Positions 54,401-59,900 of a stretch of 64,000 bases of DNA are shown piece after piece. The DNA is from Aurelia coerulea (lineage: Eukaryota > Cnidaria > Scyphozoa > Semaeostomeae > Ulmaridae), in assembly GCA_039566865.1 (NCBI GenBank), contig CM076955.1:18335501-18399500 (forward strand), given 5' to 3'. The notes below the pieces were generated by a model. That model was not told where the DNA came from, ran no database searches, and worked only from the letters and a program-made list of their open reading frames with translations. Every line of letters starts with the position of its first letter. Position 1 is the first letter of the stretch. The position numbers and the translations under genes are program-made.

Positions 54401-56509
54401 TGCCGTTTACGTGTGGACGCAAGGTGTAAACGGATACCAATGTATGCGTTTACGAACGTAAACGTATGCGTATGGACGGGGTCTAAGAATCCATTACGTA
54501 GTTCACAATATAAGCACCGAAGCTGACTTGCAAATCGTATGTTGCTATACACCTTTTTTATTAGAAACTCTAGCATATCTTTCTTTATTTATTCGCACTT
54601 GTTTCTTGTATCACATTACTCGGAAAGTACTTGAGTAATGTCTAAACATTGGAAAGGATTCAAACACCTTGTTTTGAAATGTTCTGGAGGGCACAGATCT
54701 GATAATTTTAAGAAACTTTCAGTACTGGCCCAAATTCTTAGTTTCTTATGAAAGAAAATACGTGTATGTGGGTGTTTGATGTATGTCCATGATGTAGTAA
54801 AGCGAGAGGCTCCCAAATCTAAAATGATGCTGATACTAGAGACATAATTATGGCTAAATTGACGACTTGATAAAATTCTGCCGCCTTATTTCAGAAGTAT
54901 TTCTTTTCAGTAATTTAGCATATTTTGTTTGTGACTCATGTTTTCTCTGCTCTTTCAAGTTTTCTCATATTTCATATTTCTCATACCCGAAGAAATAATC
55001 CAAAATGTCATGAACCTGAAAAGTAACATGAGCGTCCCTATCCTAAGGACACAAATGACGGGGTCCGGAAGTTTTTCCATTTTCCAGTTATTTGAAGATC
55101 GTATTATGAAGACGAAAAAGTCACCTTACCACATCAGCATAGGGCTCAAATCTTTCAAATCTTTAAAAATGTGGGTGTAAAATTCTATGAAATTTTTCTT
55201 TAGATTGAATGGCTTGAAAAGAACTTATGATACTTTGTTGTAAATCTGCGGTAGAAATTTCTTGATATCTTAATTTTATTCAAAATGGCGACAATTGAAT
55301 TATTTTTGAAAAATTCATGGAAAATTTTGAAAAAATTATAAATCATCGTAAATCCTAAACCAATAGAGGAAAAATGATATAATATTCAAGAAAAGCATAG
55401 TTCATGAAGGTCTACAATATAGTTGCAAGGAGAAATCTGTAGCTTTTCTGGTTTAGGATTTAGAAATTTAATGACGTCATAGCCTCAAATTTAATAAATG
55501 CCGCCATTTTGAAACTAATCAAGATAACAATAAATTCCCACGGCAGATTTACAGCAAAAAGCCCCAAGTTCTTTCCCAGTCATTTGATAAAAGAAAACTG
55601 TAATAGAATTTTACACCGACTTTTTAACGATTTGAGCCCCATGTTTACTCTGTTTACAGCATTCAATCTGATGTCACTATTTCTCATACGTTTTCTACGT
55701 TTCCTTGCAGATCTCAGAATTTTTCGCAGCAGCCTCCGCAGCCTATGATGGGAAACCAACAACAACAAGGTCAGCAACAGCAGCAGAATGCTCCATCGCA
55801 GCTTCAGCAGCAGCCATATTCGCAATCACAACCTCAAATGCAGCAACAACAACAGTTTCAACAGCGTCCCCCCCAGCAACCACCACCGCAACAGCAGCAA
55901 CAATCGCATCTCCAACAGCAACAACAACCACAGCAGCAGCATTCGCCTCCGCAACAACAGCTGCCTCCACAGCAGCAGCAACAGTTCGTTTCTCCAACTC
56001 GACAACAGATACCTCCACAACAACAACAACAGCAGCAACAATATCCGCCTTCGCAGCAGCAGCAGCAGCAAAGCATGCCTTACCAACAACCCGCAACTCA
56101 AACAGGTGCCCCAAAACAGTTTTATCAAGCTGGGGCCCCATCGCCCACCCCAGCTGCTTCTCAAGCACCATACGGGGGCCAAGCACCCCAGCAAATGTAT
56201 CAACAGGCAGTAGGCCAGGGTCAGCCCCAACTGCAGGGGGGACAGGATCCTTATCAGCAGCAACCCCCAAATCAATATGCTCAGCTAAATTTGCCTCAGC
56301 AAAATCAAAGTCCAGCTTCGCTACCATACATGGGGCAAGGCTCTATGGGTACCCAGGGTTCCGGTCCTGCCTCTCTTCCAGCCAATATGAACCAGTATTC
56401 AGGAGGAGGTCAAGGTTACCAGCAGCAAAATGTATACTCGCAACAGCAACAACAAGAAACCCAGATGACTGAAACAATGAAAGACCTGCAATTGATTTCT
56501 TTTGAATAA
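25547..56509 (+). CDS. HGS: HGS/Hrs, ESCRT-0 endosomal sorting protein (17 coding exons)
   Basis: Exons: 25547-25598, 28741-28825, 29797-29872, 30526-30618, 32330-32450, 34131-34183, 34907-34975, 35993-36123, 37183-37294, 37548-37649, 39575-39679, 40999-41040, 44838-44984, 45933-46058, 47634-47706, 48141-48987, 55711-56509; 3033 nt, 1010 residues, every phase closes. Hrs binds PI3P on early endosomes, captures ubiquitinated cargo with STAM and recruits ESCRT-I and clathrin. Visible: VHS domain about 10-150; FYVE finger about 161-222 with RQHHCRCCG (182-190) and [21 protein letters not shown] (280-291); [15 protein letters not shown] at 368-371 for TSG101; a coiled-coil core about 405-550; a Pro/Gln-rich tail; and a final clathrin box LISFE (1006-1010; vertebrate LISFD). 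It is longer than the ~777-residue human protein because of the Gln-rich tail. Only the 5' and 3' untranslated regions are uncertain. Confidence 0.96.
25682..26721. mobile_element. TA-flanked DNA transposon derivative, 1040 bp
   Basis: A perfect inverted repeat of about 25 bp (GAGGGGTGTCGCCCTGATTG, then AGGGTA) ends the element. TA lies on both flanks (25680-25681 and 26722-26723). The core CGCCCTGATTGAGGG occurs again inside at about 25887 (direct) and 26278 (inverted), so there are four copies in all. No transposase motif is recognised; non-autonomous mariner/pogo-like. Confidence 0.8.
27371..28466. mobile_element. Possible eroded inverted-repeat element
   Basis: CCTTTTCGTAAAG at the left and CGTAAAACGAAAAGG at the right are inverted. 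Both are followed inwards by AGGGCG/CGCCCT-rich words (GAGGGCGATCGCCCC near 27432, AGGGCGATCACCCGCG near 28437). No target duplication. Could also be chance GC-rich patches. Confidence 0.35.
28741..28825 (+). CDS. HGS: HGS exon 2: VHS domain
   Basis: Read in the frame fixed by exon 1: [20 protein letters not shown], then SVRQKDV. Matches the first VHS helices (TSQL..E..W..IL.ICD.IRQ). Phase 1 in, phase 2 out. Confidence 0.93.
29135..29655. mobile_element. Fold-back element with central CRE, copy 1
   Basis: AGCATAGGTTCCAAATCTTTG and GGTGTAAAATTC at the left mirror AATTTTACACCC and AAAGATTTGGAAGCTATG at the right. The inside carries TTCTTTGAACTGAATGACTT near 29180 and a perfect TGACGTCA at 29457-29464. 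In HGS intron 2. Confidence 0.75.
29797..29872 (+). CDS. HGS: HGS exon 3: VHS domain
   Basis: [20 protein letters not shown], then KFALV. Conserved VHS helix with NPHV, as in Hrs of other animals. Phase 2 in, phase 0 out; donor GTATGT. Confidence 0.95.
30223..30390. mobile_element. Mariner-type MITE, 168 bp, TA-flanked
   Basis: The ends CAGTATTACCCCGCCACTAA and, reversed, CAGTATTACCTCACCACTAA continue with GAAACT; two mismatches in 26. TA flanks at 30221-30222 and 30391-30392. In HGS intron 3. It is a different family from 17119-17588. Confidence 0.85.
30526..30618 (+). CDS. HGS: HGS exon 4: VHS domain
   Basis: 31 codons: [20 protein letters not shown], then [11 protein letters not shown]. 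Matches the LE..VKNCG..VHDEV..... helix pair of the VHS domain. Confidence 0.95.
30653..31037. mobile_element. MITE of the CCCCGTTTACAC type, in HGS intron 4
   Basis: The left end GGCCCCATTTACACTACACT and the reversed right end AGACCCCGTTTATACACT resemble each other, followed inwards by ATGCGGTATGAAATG and ATGCCGATACAATATGG. No clear target duplication. The remaining intron to 32329 shows nothing recognisable. Confidence 0.6.
31038..32329 (+). other. Rest of HGS intron 4, nothing recognised
   Basis: AT-rich; short open frames lack family motifs. Confidence 0.6.
32330..32450 (+). CDS. HGS: HGS exon 5: VHS domain
   Basis: [20 protein letters not shown], then [20 protein letters not shown]. 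Matches the I..W...F...P.YK...D.Y..LK.EG end of the VHS. The usual FRNEP is replaced by LGKKT. Phase 1 out. Confidence 0.95.
32890..33110 (+). mobile_element. Non-LTR retrotransposon 3' end (family of 49365-52676)
   Basis: CTCTCCTCGATTAGTTTATC and CTATTGAGAGAGCTCCTCC match the intact element's 3' region. The copy ends TTTTAAAATGAAAAACTTG, close to its TTTTAAAATGAAATGAACTG tail. 5'-truncated. Confidence 0.7.
33617..33920 (-). mobile_element. G-run-ended MITE, family copy 2
   Basis: Reverse complement of the element at 3035-3329 along its whole length: GCCGCCCATATGGGTGGG, AATTTTCCGCCAAAATTCAT and GGCGGCAGACCCCCG are all shared. Exact 8 bp duplications GTTCATTT lie at 33609-33616 and 33921-33928. 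In HGS intron 5. Confidence 0.85.
34131..34183 (+). CDS. HGS: HGS exon 6: VHS-FYVE linker
   Basis: Codes for (G)[17 protein letters not shown], matching GHVFPEFKESDAMFAAE of the family. 53 nt, phase 1 in, phase 0 out. Confidence 0.93.
34184..34906 (+). other. HGS intron 6, nothing firm
   Basis: A short (TAA)n run near 34199. GAGTTTCTTA words near 34555-34610 may be remains of a mariner-type MITE. No other feature. Confidence 0.55.
34907..34975 (+). CDS. HGS: HGS exon 7: start of FYVE finger
   Basis: 23 codons, [20 protein letters not shown], then TRQ. First two zinc-binding Cys (170, 173). The intron falls inside the R-x-HHCR signature. Confidence 0.95.
35430..35910. mobile_element. Fold-back element with central CRE, copy 2
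   Basis: TATTTCTTTGAACCGAATCG and TTCAAAGAAACTTCAGCTG at the left mirror CATTGAACTGGAAGAAATAG at the right. The edge words (AATTTTACATTCTCC) are more eroded than in the other copies. Perfect TGACGTCA at 35718-35725. In HGS intron 7. Confidence 0.65.
35993..36123 (+). CDS. HGS: HGS exon 8: rest of FYVE finger
   Basis: [20 protein letters not shown], then [20 protein letters not shown]. Has the HHCR(A/C)CG core and the RVC motif for PI3P. Ends phase 2. Confidence 0.96.
36470..36605 (+). mobile_element. Non-LTR retrotransposon 3' end (family of 52677-54322)
   Basis: TCGCTCCCCACGGTATCG, TACCTGTAGTGTCGTATAGT and a terminal TGAATAAAAAAAAATAAAAA match the 3' region of the element ending at 54322. 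In HGS intron 8. Confidence 0.7.
36636..36966. mobile_element. Possible G-run-ended element, distinct family
   Basis: GGTGGTGGGGGGAGGGGTAT at the left and, reversed, CTCGGGGGATGGGGGAGTAT at the right form inverted G-rich ends, as in 3035-3329, but the inside differs. No clean target duplication. Confidence 0.5.
37183..37294 (+). CDS. HGS: HGS exon 9
   Basis: [20 protein letters not shown], then [17 protein letters not shown]. The LPPEYL.S.L motif is the landmark just before the UIM in Hrs. Confidence 0.95.
37548..37649 (+). CDS. HGS: HGS exon 10: ubiquitin-interacting motif
   Basis: 34 codons. [17 protein letters not shown] is a UIM with the acidic patch, the central Ala and the Ser that contact ubiquitin (EELQLAxALSxSxAE). 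Confidence 0.96.
38505..38702 (-). mobile_element. tRNA-derived SINE
   Basis: On the minus strand it begins GGTGTTGTGG, with an A box TGGCGCAGTGG (38685-38695) and a B box GGTTCGATACC (38632-38642), about 53 bases apart as in a Pol III promoter. A ~75-base tRNA-like head is followed by a unique body (CGTCATGACAAGGGGTCGCG near 38596) and a short repeat tail (TTCACC, then ATC) at 38505-38530. The expected anticodon arm is distorted, so it is not a working tRNA gene. No target duplication is clear. In HGS intron 10. Confidence 0.75.
39031..39228. mobile_element. hAT-type MITE, shorter relative of 20772-21116
   Basis: GTAGTTAGACTTAGACATTG and GCTGGTGTGCTTCTATGGAG at the left; GGGGTCTAACCACCCAT at the right. 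Near-perfect 8 bp flanks TGGTAAAT (39023-39030) and GGGTAAAT (39229-39236). In HGS intron 10. Confidence 0.75.
39575..39679 (+). CDS. HGS: HGS exon 11
   Basis: 35 codons of Ser/Thr-rich linker after the UIM ([20 protein letters not shown]). It matches the Ser-rich SSLYSSPVNSS area of vertebrate Hrs. Splice sites CACCAG and GTAAGT. Confidence 0.88.
40685..40756. mobile_element. 54 bp micro-transposon with 9 bp target duplication
   Basis: The element itself is 40694-40747. Its ends TAGCCTGATGACCAGACC and, reversed, TAGCCTGATAACCAGACC match at 17 of 18 positions. The loop between is 18 bases. CCTATCTTC flanks it exactly at 40685-40693 and 40748-40756. In HGS intron 11, within a decayed fold-back copy (about 40090-40870). 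Confidence 0.8.
40957..40980 (+). repeat. (GATT)6 microsatellite
   Basis: Six GATT units, 18 bases before the exon 12 acceptor, immediately upstream of its pyrimidine tract. Confidence 0.9.
40999..41040 (+). CDS. HGS: HGS exon 12
   Basis: A 14-codon exon ([14 protein letters not shown]), phase 0 at both ends, between TTTTTTCAG and GTATGG. Weakly conserved linker; could be skipped without breaking the frame. Confidence 0.75.
41073..42126. mobile_element. Mariner-like DNA element, 1054 bp, TA-flanked, interrupted
   Basis: The ends CAGGGTGTCCCCAAATAATC and, reversed, CAGGGTGTCCTAAAAATTG continue as GTTCGACGTTTGATTA and TTTTACGTTTGATTA. TA at 41071-41072 and 42127-42128. A retrotransposon 3' end sits inside (41550-41690). 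Only degraded frames, no certain transposase. A similar single end is seen near 56659. Confidence 0.75.
41550..41690 (+). mobile_element. Non-LTR retrotransposon 3' end (family of 52677-54322)
   Basis: TTTTGCTCCTCGTGGTATCG, TCCTTGTAATATTGTAAAGT and TTGTAAATTTTTAATGGAAT match the 3' region of the element ending at 54322. Nested in the mariner-like element. Confidence 0.7.
42788..43120 (+). repeat. Two diverged tandem copies, period about 174 bp
   Basis: AACGTAGAGGGCCTATGTGT occurs near 42839 and 43014. Both copies begin with CATCCAAGAGA and continue with ACCAAGCCAAGT and CACAATC. In HGS intron 12. Confidence 0.75.
43711..44200. mobile_element. Fold-back element with central CRE, copy 3
   Basis: AGCATAGGGCTCAAATTTTTG then GGTGTAAAATTC at the left, AATTTTACACCCGCC at the right. 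The long arms include GCTGTACAGCTGCC (left) and GGCAGATTTACAGCAAAGT (right). TGACGTCA at 43877-43884 and CAAAATGGCGGC at about 43848. In HGS intron 12. Confidence 0.8.
44460..44775. repeat. (ATT)n microsatellite-rich stretch
   Basis: Long ATT/TTA runs at about 44575-44646 and 44740-44772, separated by mixed AT-rich DNA and a duplicated GCTTTGATATT word. Lies 60 bases before exon 13. Confidence 0.85.
44838..44984 (+). CDS. HGS: HGS exon 13: YLNRxYWEK and PSAP
   Basis: 49 codons. [16 protein letters not shown] matches ARYLNRNYWEKKQEE of the family. AEPSAPVV places the TSG101-binding PSAP at the same position as in vertebrates. Confidence 0.96.
45173..45515. repeat. Long (ATT)n / AGT-interspersed microsatellite
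   Basis: About 340 bases of ATT/TTA with an AGT at irregular intervals, broken once by ACGAAACGTTTTGCTC (45412-45427). It gives meaningless poly-Asn/Thr (minus) and poly-Leu/Val (plus) frames. In HGS intron 13. Confidence 0.92.
45552..45889. mobile_element. Mariner-type MITE, 338 bp (family of 17119-17588)
   Basis: The ends CAGTAAATCCCCGCATATAA and, reversed, CAGCAAATCCCCTCATATAA continue with GAACC. TA flanks at 45550-45551 and 45890-45891. It ends 43 bases before exon 14. Confidence 0.85.
45933..46058 (+). CDS. HGS: HGS exon 14: start of helical core
   Basis: 42 codons. [20 protein letters not shown] matches [32 protein letters not shown] matches the RGRSITNDSAV segment. Confidence 0.95.
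46283..46473. mobile_element. TTAA-flanked MITE, 191 bp
   Basis: TTAA flanks (46279-46282, 46474-46477). The ends AGGTAATCTGTCCCC and, reversed, AGGCAGTCTGTCCCC differ at two of 15 positions. TTAA points to piggyBac- or Kolobok-type mobilisation. In HGS intron 14. Confidence 0.75.
46480..47633 (+). other. Rest of HGS intron 14
   Basis: Nothing firm except the hammerhead-like core at 47440-47467. A short frame near 47035-47256 has no family match. Confidence 0.55.
47440..47467 (-). ncRNA. Hammerhead-ribozyme-like core (weak)
   Basis: The minus strand reads CTGATGA, then GGCCTCAGAAGAGAGGC (a GCCTC/GAGGC stem with a 6-base loop), then GAAA. These are the two conserved strands of a hammerhead with its stem II. 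One extra G breaks the usual stem II junction, and I found no convincing stem III or I. Hammerheads of this kind occur at Penelope-like element ends; this may be a dead relic or chance. Confidence 0.25.
47634..47706 (+). CDS. HGS: HGS exon 15
   Basis: [20 protein letters not shown], then EDNK, matching SLFQSINGMHPQLLELLNQLDE. Phase 0 in, phase 1 out. Confidence 0.95.
47707..48140 (+). other. HGS intron 15, nothing recognised
   Basis: A 434-base intron with GTATGA donor and TTTGTTCCTAG acceptor. The upstream open frame from 48023 is readthrough of the acceptor. Confidence 0.7.
48141..48987 (+). CDS. HGS: HGS exon 16: coiled coil and Pro/Gln-rich region
   Basis: Residues 463-744. [20 protein letters not shown] matches the family helix (Y.GL.DKLAQIRDARGAL) that pairs with [24 protein letters not shown] follows. 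From about 550 it is rich in P, G, Q and S with short SLGPxxQPGP-like repeats. Ends phase 2, AG|GTAG. Confidence 0.96.
49365..52676 (-). mobile_element. Non-LTR retrotransposon 1, 5'-truncated, intact ORF2
   Basis: Carries the endonuclease-RT ORF (52648-49697) and a ~330-base 3' region ending in a TGAAC-type repeat (minus strand AATGAACTGAACTGAACTGG). Its 3' end abuts the target duplication AAAACGCGAAA (49354-49364). It is cut at the 5' side at about 52676, where the second, unrelated element starts in the opposite direction. The frame stays open upstream of the Met to the junction ([10 protein letters not shown]), so a little of the N-terminus may be lost. Confidence 0.85.
49697..52648 (-). 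CDS. Endonuclease-reverse transcriptase (ORF2) of a non-LTR retrotransposon
   Basis: 983 residues without a stop. An APE-like endonuclease occupies about 29-245 with HSNIRSL (N34), SETW (E63), GDFN (171-174) and SDH (238-240), all key residues present. The RT at about 520-770 has NYRPISLL (544-551), [11 protein letters not shown] (D616), [13 protein letters not shown] and FADD (703-706). A C-terminal region with LWNEIP follows. The layout fits the CR1/L2/jockey group; the exact clade is not assigned. It copies its RNA into nicked DNA (target-primed reverse transcription). The intact catalytic residues suggest a young copy. It lies antisense in HGS intron 16. Confidence 0.93.
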   Translation of the reverse strand: MPQNIDSHYFSLQELSKSFSKSSSRDELSIFHSNIRSLSLHLDELIGLATNLHQSFDVIGVSETWDSFENPIATNIEIPGYDFVFTRSHSQNGGVGIYVKSSLSPSPRKDLDCSHDDFETVWIEVDRKNEKNLLFCCVYRHPSSDIDGLTLHLNNILSNITQSNKLAFIMGDFNVNLLNYNSDTQTCDFANNFFSNNFMPCILHPSRISDQTSTLIDNIFTNAVEFNITSGNILTQISDHFPKILIIKNLKLEMLNASHYKHDFTNFNEVNCIEDLNSINLDFVNDNTLDVNYKFSKLLKEIFSLSEKHAPIRKLNKKAIKLKARPWINGRILKMMRLRDKIFRSLRKDNTDVKKSLYKKFRNRVVLELKNSKIAYFQNYFLTNKQNMKLLWSGIKSIISVKSSSSSSVKKIKDSNGNITSDPTHMSNIFNDYFVNVAENITDKIPKTLKSPLAYMSDRNSSSIFLSPVTRYEIDDLIAALNPAKSVGPNSIPIRLLKILGPSLSPFLAQMVNQSFESGVFPDKLKIAKVITIFKKGDHQQASNYRPISLLSIFSKIFERAMYKRLFNFLKFHKILYDLQFGFQENHSIDHALISLTETIRHSLDNKRYGCGVFIDLQKAFDTVNHQILLSKMEHYGIRGCALDWFKSYLSEREQYVSINGFNSGLLKISCGVPQGSVLGPLLFLLYINDLPNVSKRLKFFLFADDTNIYYESNDINKLVKVVNIELRQVKKWLDTNKLSLNVEKTNFMIFHSIHNKIDENPIIKIGKKTIQRANFVKFLGLLLDENLSWKFHLKELSKKLARTCGVISKVKSLLTPDVLLCLYNSLFMSFAQYGIIVWGNTSASYTDPVYKLQKRLIRKISSQPALSPSAPIFKSLKLLRLSDLFQLKLLTFVFETVYRSSPSCFHDFFLLNSSMHQHNTRQASKGDLFLARKNTLQFGLNSIRYKGAKLWNEIPVELRNSHSKASFKTKVKIYFLCHNYTQ
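52677..54322 (+). mobile_element. Non-LTR retrotransposon 2, 5'-truncated, with A tail
   Basis: Contains the end of an RT-family ORF (52678-53805), a ~500-base 3' region (GCTCCTCCTGGTCCCCGTCC, TATAGTAGATTGTAGGTAG) and a run of A from about 54299. Solo 3' ends of the same family lie at 24000, 36470 and 41550. Right flank AAAACGCGAAA (54323-54333) pairs with the copy left of element 1. Confidence 0.85.
52678..53805 (+). pseudogene. C-terminal fragment of a second non-LTR reverse transcriptase
   Basis: An open frame of 375 codons with no true ATG at its start; it begins mid-domain after the RT catalytic core. [17 protein letters not shown] is the RT thumb region (HLGI.LD..L.F..HI). Then come [15 protein letters not shown] and a Cys/His end CP...[13 protein letters not shown] typical of this retrotransposon group. 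The catalytic RT motifs are missing, so it is inactive. Its C-terminus differs from that of element 1, so the two are different families. Confidence 0.85.
55136..55645. mobile_element. Fold-back element with central CRE, copy 4
   Basis: AGCATAGGGCTCAAATCTTT and GGGTGTAAAATTCTATG at the left. AGAATTTTACACCGACTTTT and ATTTGAGCCCCATG at the right. TGACGTCA at 55472-55479, CCGCCATTTTG near 55502. It ends about 65 bases before the last HGS exon. Confidence 0.8.
55711..56509 (+). CDS. HGS: HGS exon 17: Gln-rich tail and clathrin box
   Basis: Residues 745-1010, TAA at 56507-56509. Dense CAG/CAA-coded Gln (interrupted runs; longest pure CAG run near 56055) with P, S and Y. It ends DLQLISFE, the clathrin-binding box of Hrs. 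The frame is fixed by the phase 2 donor at 48987 and by that ending; two other frames are open by base composition only. Confidence 0.95.
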
Positions 56510-56672
56510 GTATCTTACTTTATTGAACAATCATAAGGACTCGAAAGTACTATATAGGAGTACGTTTACAAGTGGTATTGTTATGAGCTAAATCTTTTCC
56601 TTTAATAGACCCTATGGCTGTTCTACAAAAGAGTCTGAATCTAACGATGTCTTAATATACCGGGTGCGCCAA

Positions 56673-56678
56673 AATAAA
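56673..56678 (+). terminator. Candidate HGS polyadenylation signal
   Basis: AATAAA lies 164 bases after the HGS stop and is the first such hexamer. The surrounding CGGGTGCGCCAAAATAAACT resembles one end of the mariner-like element at 41073, so the signal may be transposon-derived. Confidence 0.45.
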
Positions 56679-56974
56679 CTATGCACGTTTGACAGGCCAC
56701 AACAAATCGTACACTGGATCGATTTTGAAGATTTATGACTTAATCTTTAGCAGAAAGCCTGAATTAGATTCTAGGACTTCTTGCACATTTTTCCGTTTTC
56801 ACTTTTTAGAGCTAGAAGGGAGTTTCTTAAAAGTTTCGTTTTCGAAAACATTGAAAATGATGAAAAAACGTCGATCAAATCCTGCACCCGAACCCTGCAC
56901 CCTTACTTGCATATGAAGAATAAAAACTTCTTGAAGGATTGCTATTTTTAGAAAAGAATAATTTTCAACTTTTT

Positions 56975-59900
56975 GCTGAAAAATAGGCCGTTTCAGAAAC
57001 ACCTTATTTTTCCAAAAAAGGCAAGCCTCTAGCCTTACCTTTTGATGAAAAATAGGCCCATTCAGAAACACCTGATTTTGGTGAAAAAGGTAAGCCTATA
57101 GTCTTACCTTTTGATGGAAAATAGGCCCACTCAGAAACACCTCAGTTTGGTGAAAAAGGTAAGCCTATAGCCGTACCTTTTGATAAAGAATAGGCCCATT
57201 CAGAAACACCTCATTTTGGTGAAAAAGGTAAGCCTATAGCCTTACCTTTTGATGGAAAATAGGCCCATTCAGAAACACCTGATTTTGGTGAAAAAGGTAA
57301 GTCTATAGCCATACCTTTTGATGGAAAATAGGCCCATTCAGAAACACCTGATTTTGGTGAAAAAGGTAAGCCTATAGCCTTACCTTTTGATGAAAAGTAG
57401 GCCCATTCAGAAACACCTGATTTTGGTGAAAAAGGTAAGCCTATAGCCTTACCTTTTGATAGAAAATAGGCCCATTCAGAAACACCTCATTTTGGTGAAA
57501 AAGGTAAGTCTATAGCCTTACCTTTTGATGGAAAATAGGCCCATTCAGAAACACCTCATTTTGGTGAAAAAGGTAAGCCTATAGCCTTACCTTTTGATGG
57601 AAAATAGGCCCATTCAGAAACACCTCATTTTGGTGAAAAAGGTAAGCCTATAGCCTTACCTTTTGATGGAAAATAGGCCCATTCAGAAACACCTGATTTT
57701 GGTGAAAAAGGTAAGCCTATAGCCTTACCTTTTGATGAAAAATAGGCCCATTCAGAAACACCTGATTTGGTGAAAAAGGTAAGCCTATAGCCTTACCTTT
57801 TGATGGAAAATAGGCCCATTCAGAAACACCTGATTTTGGTGAAAAAGGTAAGCCTATAGCCTTACCTTTTTGTTGAAAAATAGGCCCATTCAGAAACACC
57901 TCATTTTGGTGAAAAAGGTAAGCCTATAGTCTTACCTTTTGATGGAAAATAGGCCCATTCAGAAACACCTGATTTTTGTGAAAAAGGTAAGCCTATAGCC
58001 TTACCTTTTGATGAAAATAGGCCCATTCAGAAACACCTCATTTTGGTGAAAAAGGTCAGCCTATAGCCTTACCTTTTGATGAAAAATAGGCCCATTCAGA
58101 AACACCTGATTTTTGTGAAAAAGGTCAGCCTATAGCCTTACCTTTTGATGAAAAATAGGCCCATTCAGAAACACCTGATTTTTGTGAAAAAGGTAAGCCT
58201 ATAGCCTTACCTTTTGATGAAAATAGGCCCATTCAGAAACACCTCATTTTGGAGAAAAAGGTAAGCCTATAGCCTTACCTTTTGATGGAAAATAGGGCCA
58301 TTCAGAAACACCTGATTTTGGTGAAAAAGGTAAGCCTATAATCTTACCTTTTGATGAAAAATAGGCCCATTCAGAAACACCTCATTTTGGTGAAAAAGTT
58401 AAGCCTATAGTCTTACCTATTGATGGAAAACAGGCCCATTCAGAAACACCTCATTTTGGTGAAAAAGGTAAGCCTATAGTCTTACCTTTTGATGGAAAAT
58501 AGGCCCATTCAGAAACACCTGATTTTGGTGAAAAAGGTAAGCCTACAGCCTTACCTTTTGATGAAAAATAGGCCCATTCAGAAACACCTCATTTTGGTGA
58601 AAAAGGTAAGCCTATAGTCTTACCTTTTGATGGAAAATAGGCCCATTCAGAAACACCTCTGATTTTGGTGAAAAAGGTAAGCCTATAGCCTTACCTTTTG
58701 ATGAAGATTAGGCCCATTCAGAAACACCTGATTTTGGTGAAAAAGGTAAGCCTATAGCCTTACATTTTGATGAAAAATAGGCCCATTCAGAAAAACCTGA
58801 TTTTGGTGAAAAAGGTAAGCCTATAGTCTTACCTTTTGATGGAAAATAGGCCCATTCAGAAACACCTCATTTTGGTGAAAAAGGTAAGCCTATAGCCTTA
58901 CCTTTTGATGGAAAATAGGCCCGTTCAGAAACACCTCATTTTTGTGAAAAAGGTAAGCCTATAGCCTTACCTTTTGATGAAAAATAGGCCCATTCAGAAA
59001 CACCTGATTTTGGTGAAAAAGGTAAGCCTATAGTCTTACCTTTTGATTGAAAATAGACCCATTCAGAAACAACTCATTTTGGTGAAAAAGGTAAGCCTAT
59101 AGTCTTACCTTTTGATGGAAAATAGGCCCATTCAGAAATACCTCATTTCGGTGAAAAAGGTAAGCCTATAGCCTTACCTTTTGATGAAGAATAGGCCCAT
59201 TCAGAAACACCTGATTTTGGTGAAAAAGGTAAGCCTATAGCCTTACATTTTGATGAAAAATAGGCCCATTCAGAAAAACCTGATTTTGGTGAAAAAGGTA
59301 AGCCTATAGTCTTACCTTTTGATGGAAAATAGGCCCATTCAGAAACACCTGATTTTGGTGAAAAAGGTAAGCCTATAGCCTTACCTTTTGATGGAAAATA
59401 GGCCCATTCAGAAACACCTGATTTTGGTGAAAAAGGTAAGCCTATAGCCTTACCTTTTGATGAAAAATAGGCCCATTCAGAAACACCTGATTTTGGTGAA
59501 AAAGGTAAGCCTATAGCCTTACCTTTTGATGGAAAATAGGGCCATTCAGAAACACCTGATTTTGGTGAAAAAGGTAAGTCTATAGCCTTACCTTTTGATG
59601 GAAAATAGGCCCATTCAGAAACACCTCATTTTGGTGAAAAAGGTAAGCCTATAGCCTTGCCTTTTGATGGAAAATAGGCCCATTCAGAAACACCTGATTT
59701 TGGTGAAAAAGGTAAGCATATAGCCTTACCTTTTGATGAAAAATAGGCCCATTCAGAAACACCTGATTTTTGTGAAAAAGGTAAGCCTATAGCCTTACCT
59801 TTTGATAAAAAATAGGCCCATTCAGAAACACCTGATTTTGGTGAAAAAGGTAAGCCTATAGCCTTACCTTTTGATGAAAAATAGGCCCATTCAAAAACAC

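Larger units (their letters stand above)
49151..54492. mobile_element. MITE of the CGTTTAC/CCCCGTCC type, split by a retrotransposon insertion
   Basis: Left piece about 49158-49364 begins CATCCCCGTCCACACC and TGTTTACGTTTGTAAGCG. Right piece 54334-54485 ends ACGAACGTAAACGTATGCG and TATGGACGGGGTC, i.e. inverted ends. AGAATCC is repeated at 49151-49157 and 54486-54492. The insert 49365-54322 plus one TSD copy separates the halves. Rejoined length is about 360 bases. Confidence 0.65.

Noticed and set aside
55743..56327. Long antisense and alternate-frame open frames over HGS exon 17
   Set aside because: CAG/CAA-rich DNA is open in several frames. Only the frame reached from the exon 16 donor ends in the conserved LISFE.
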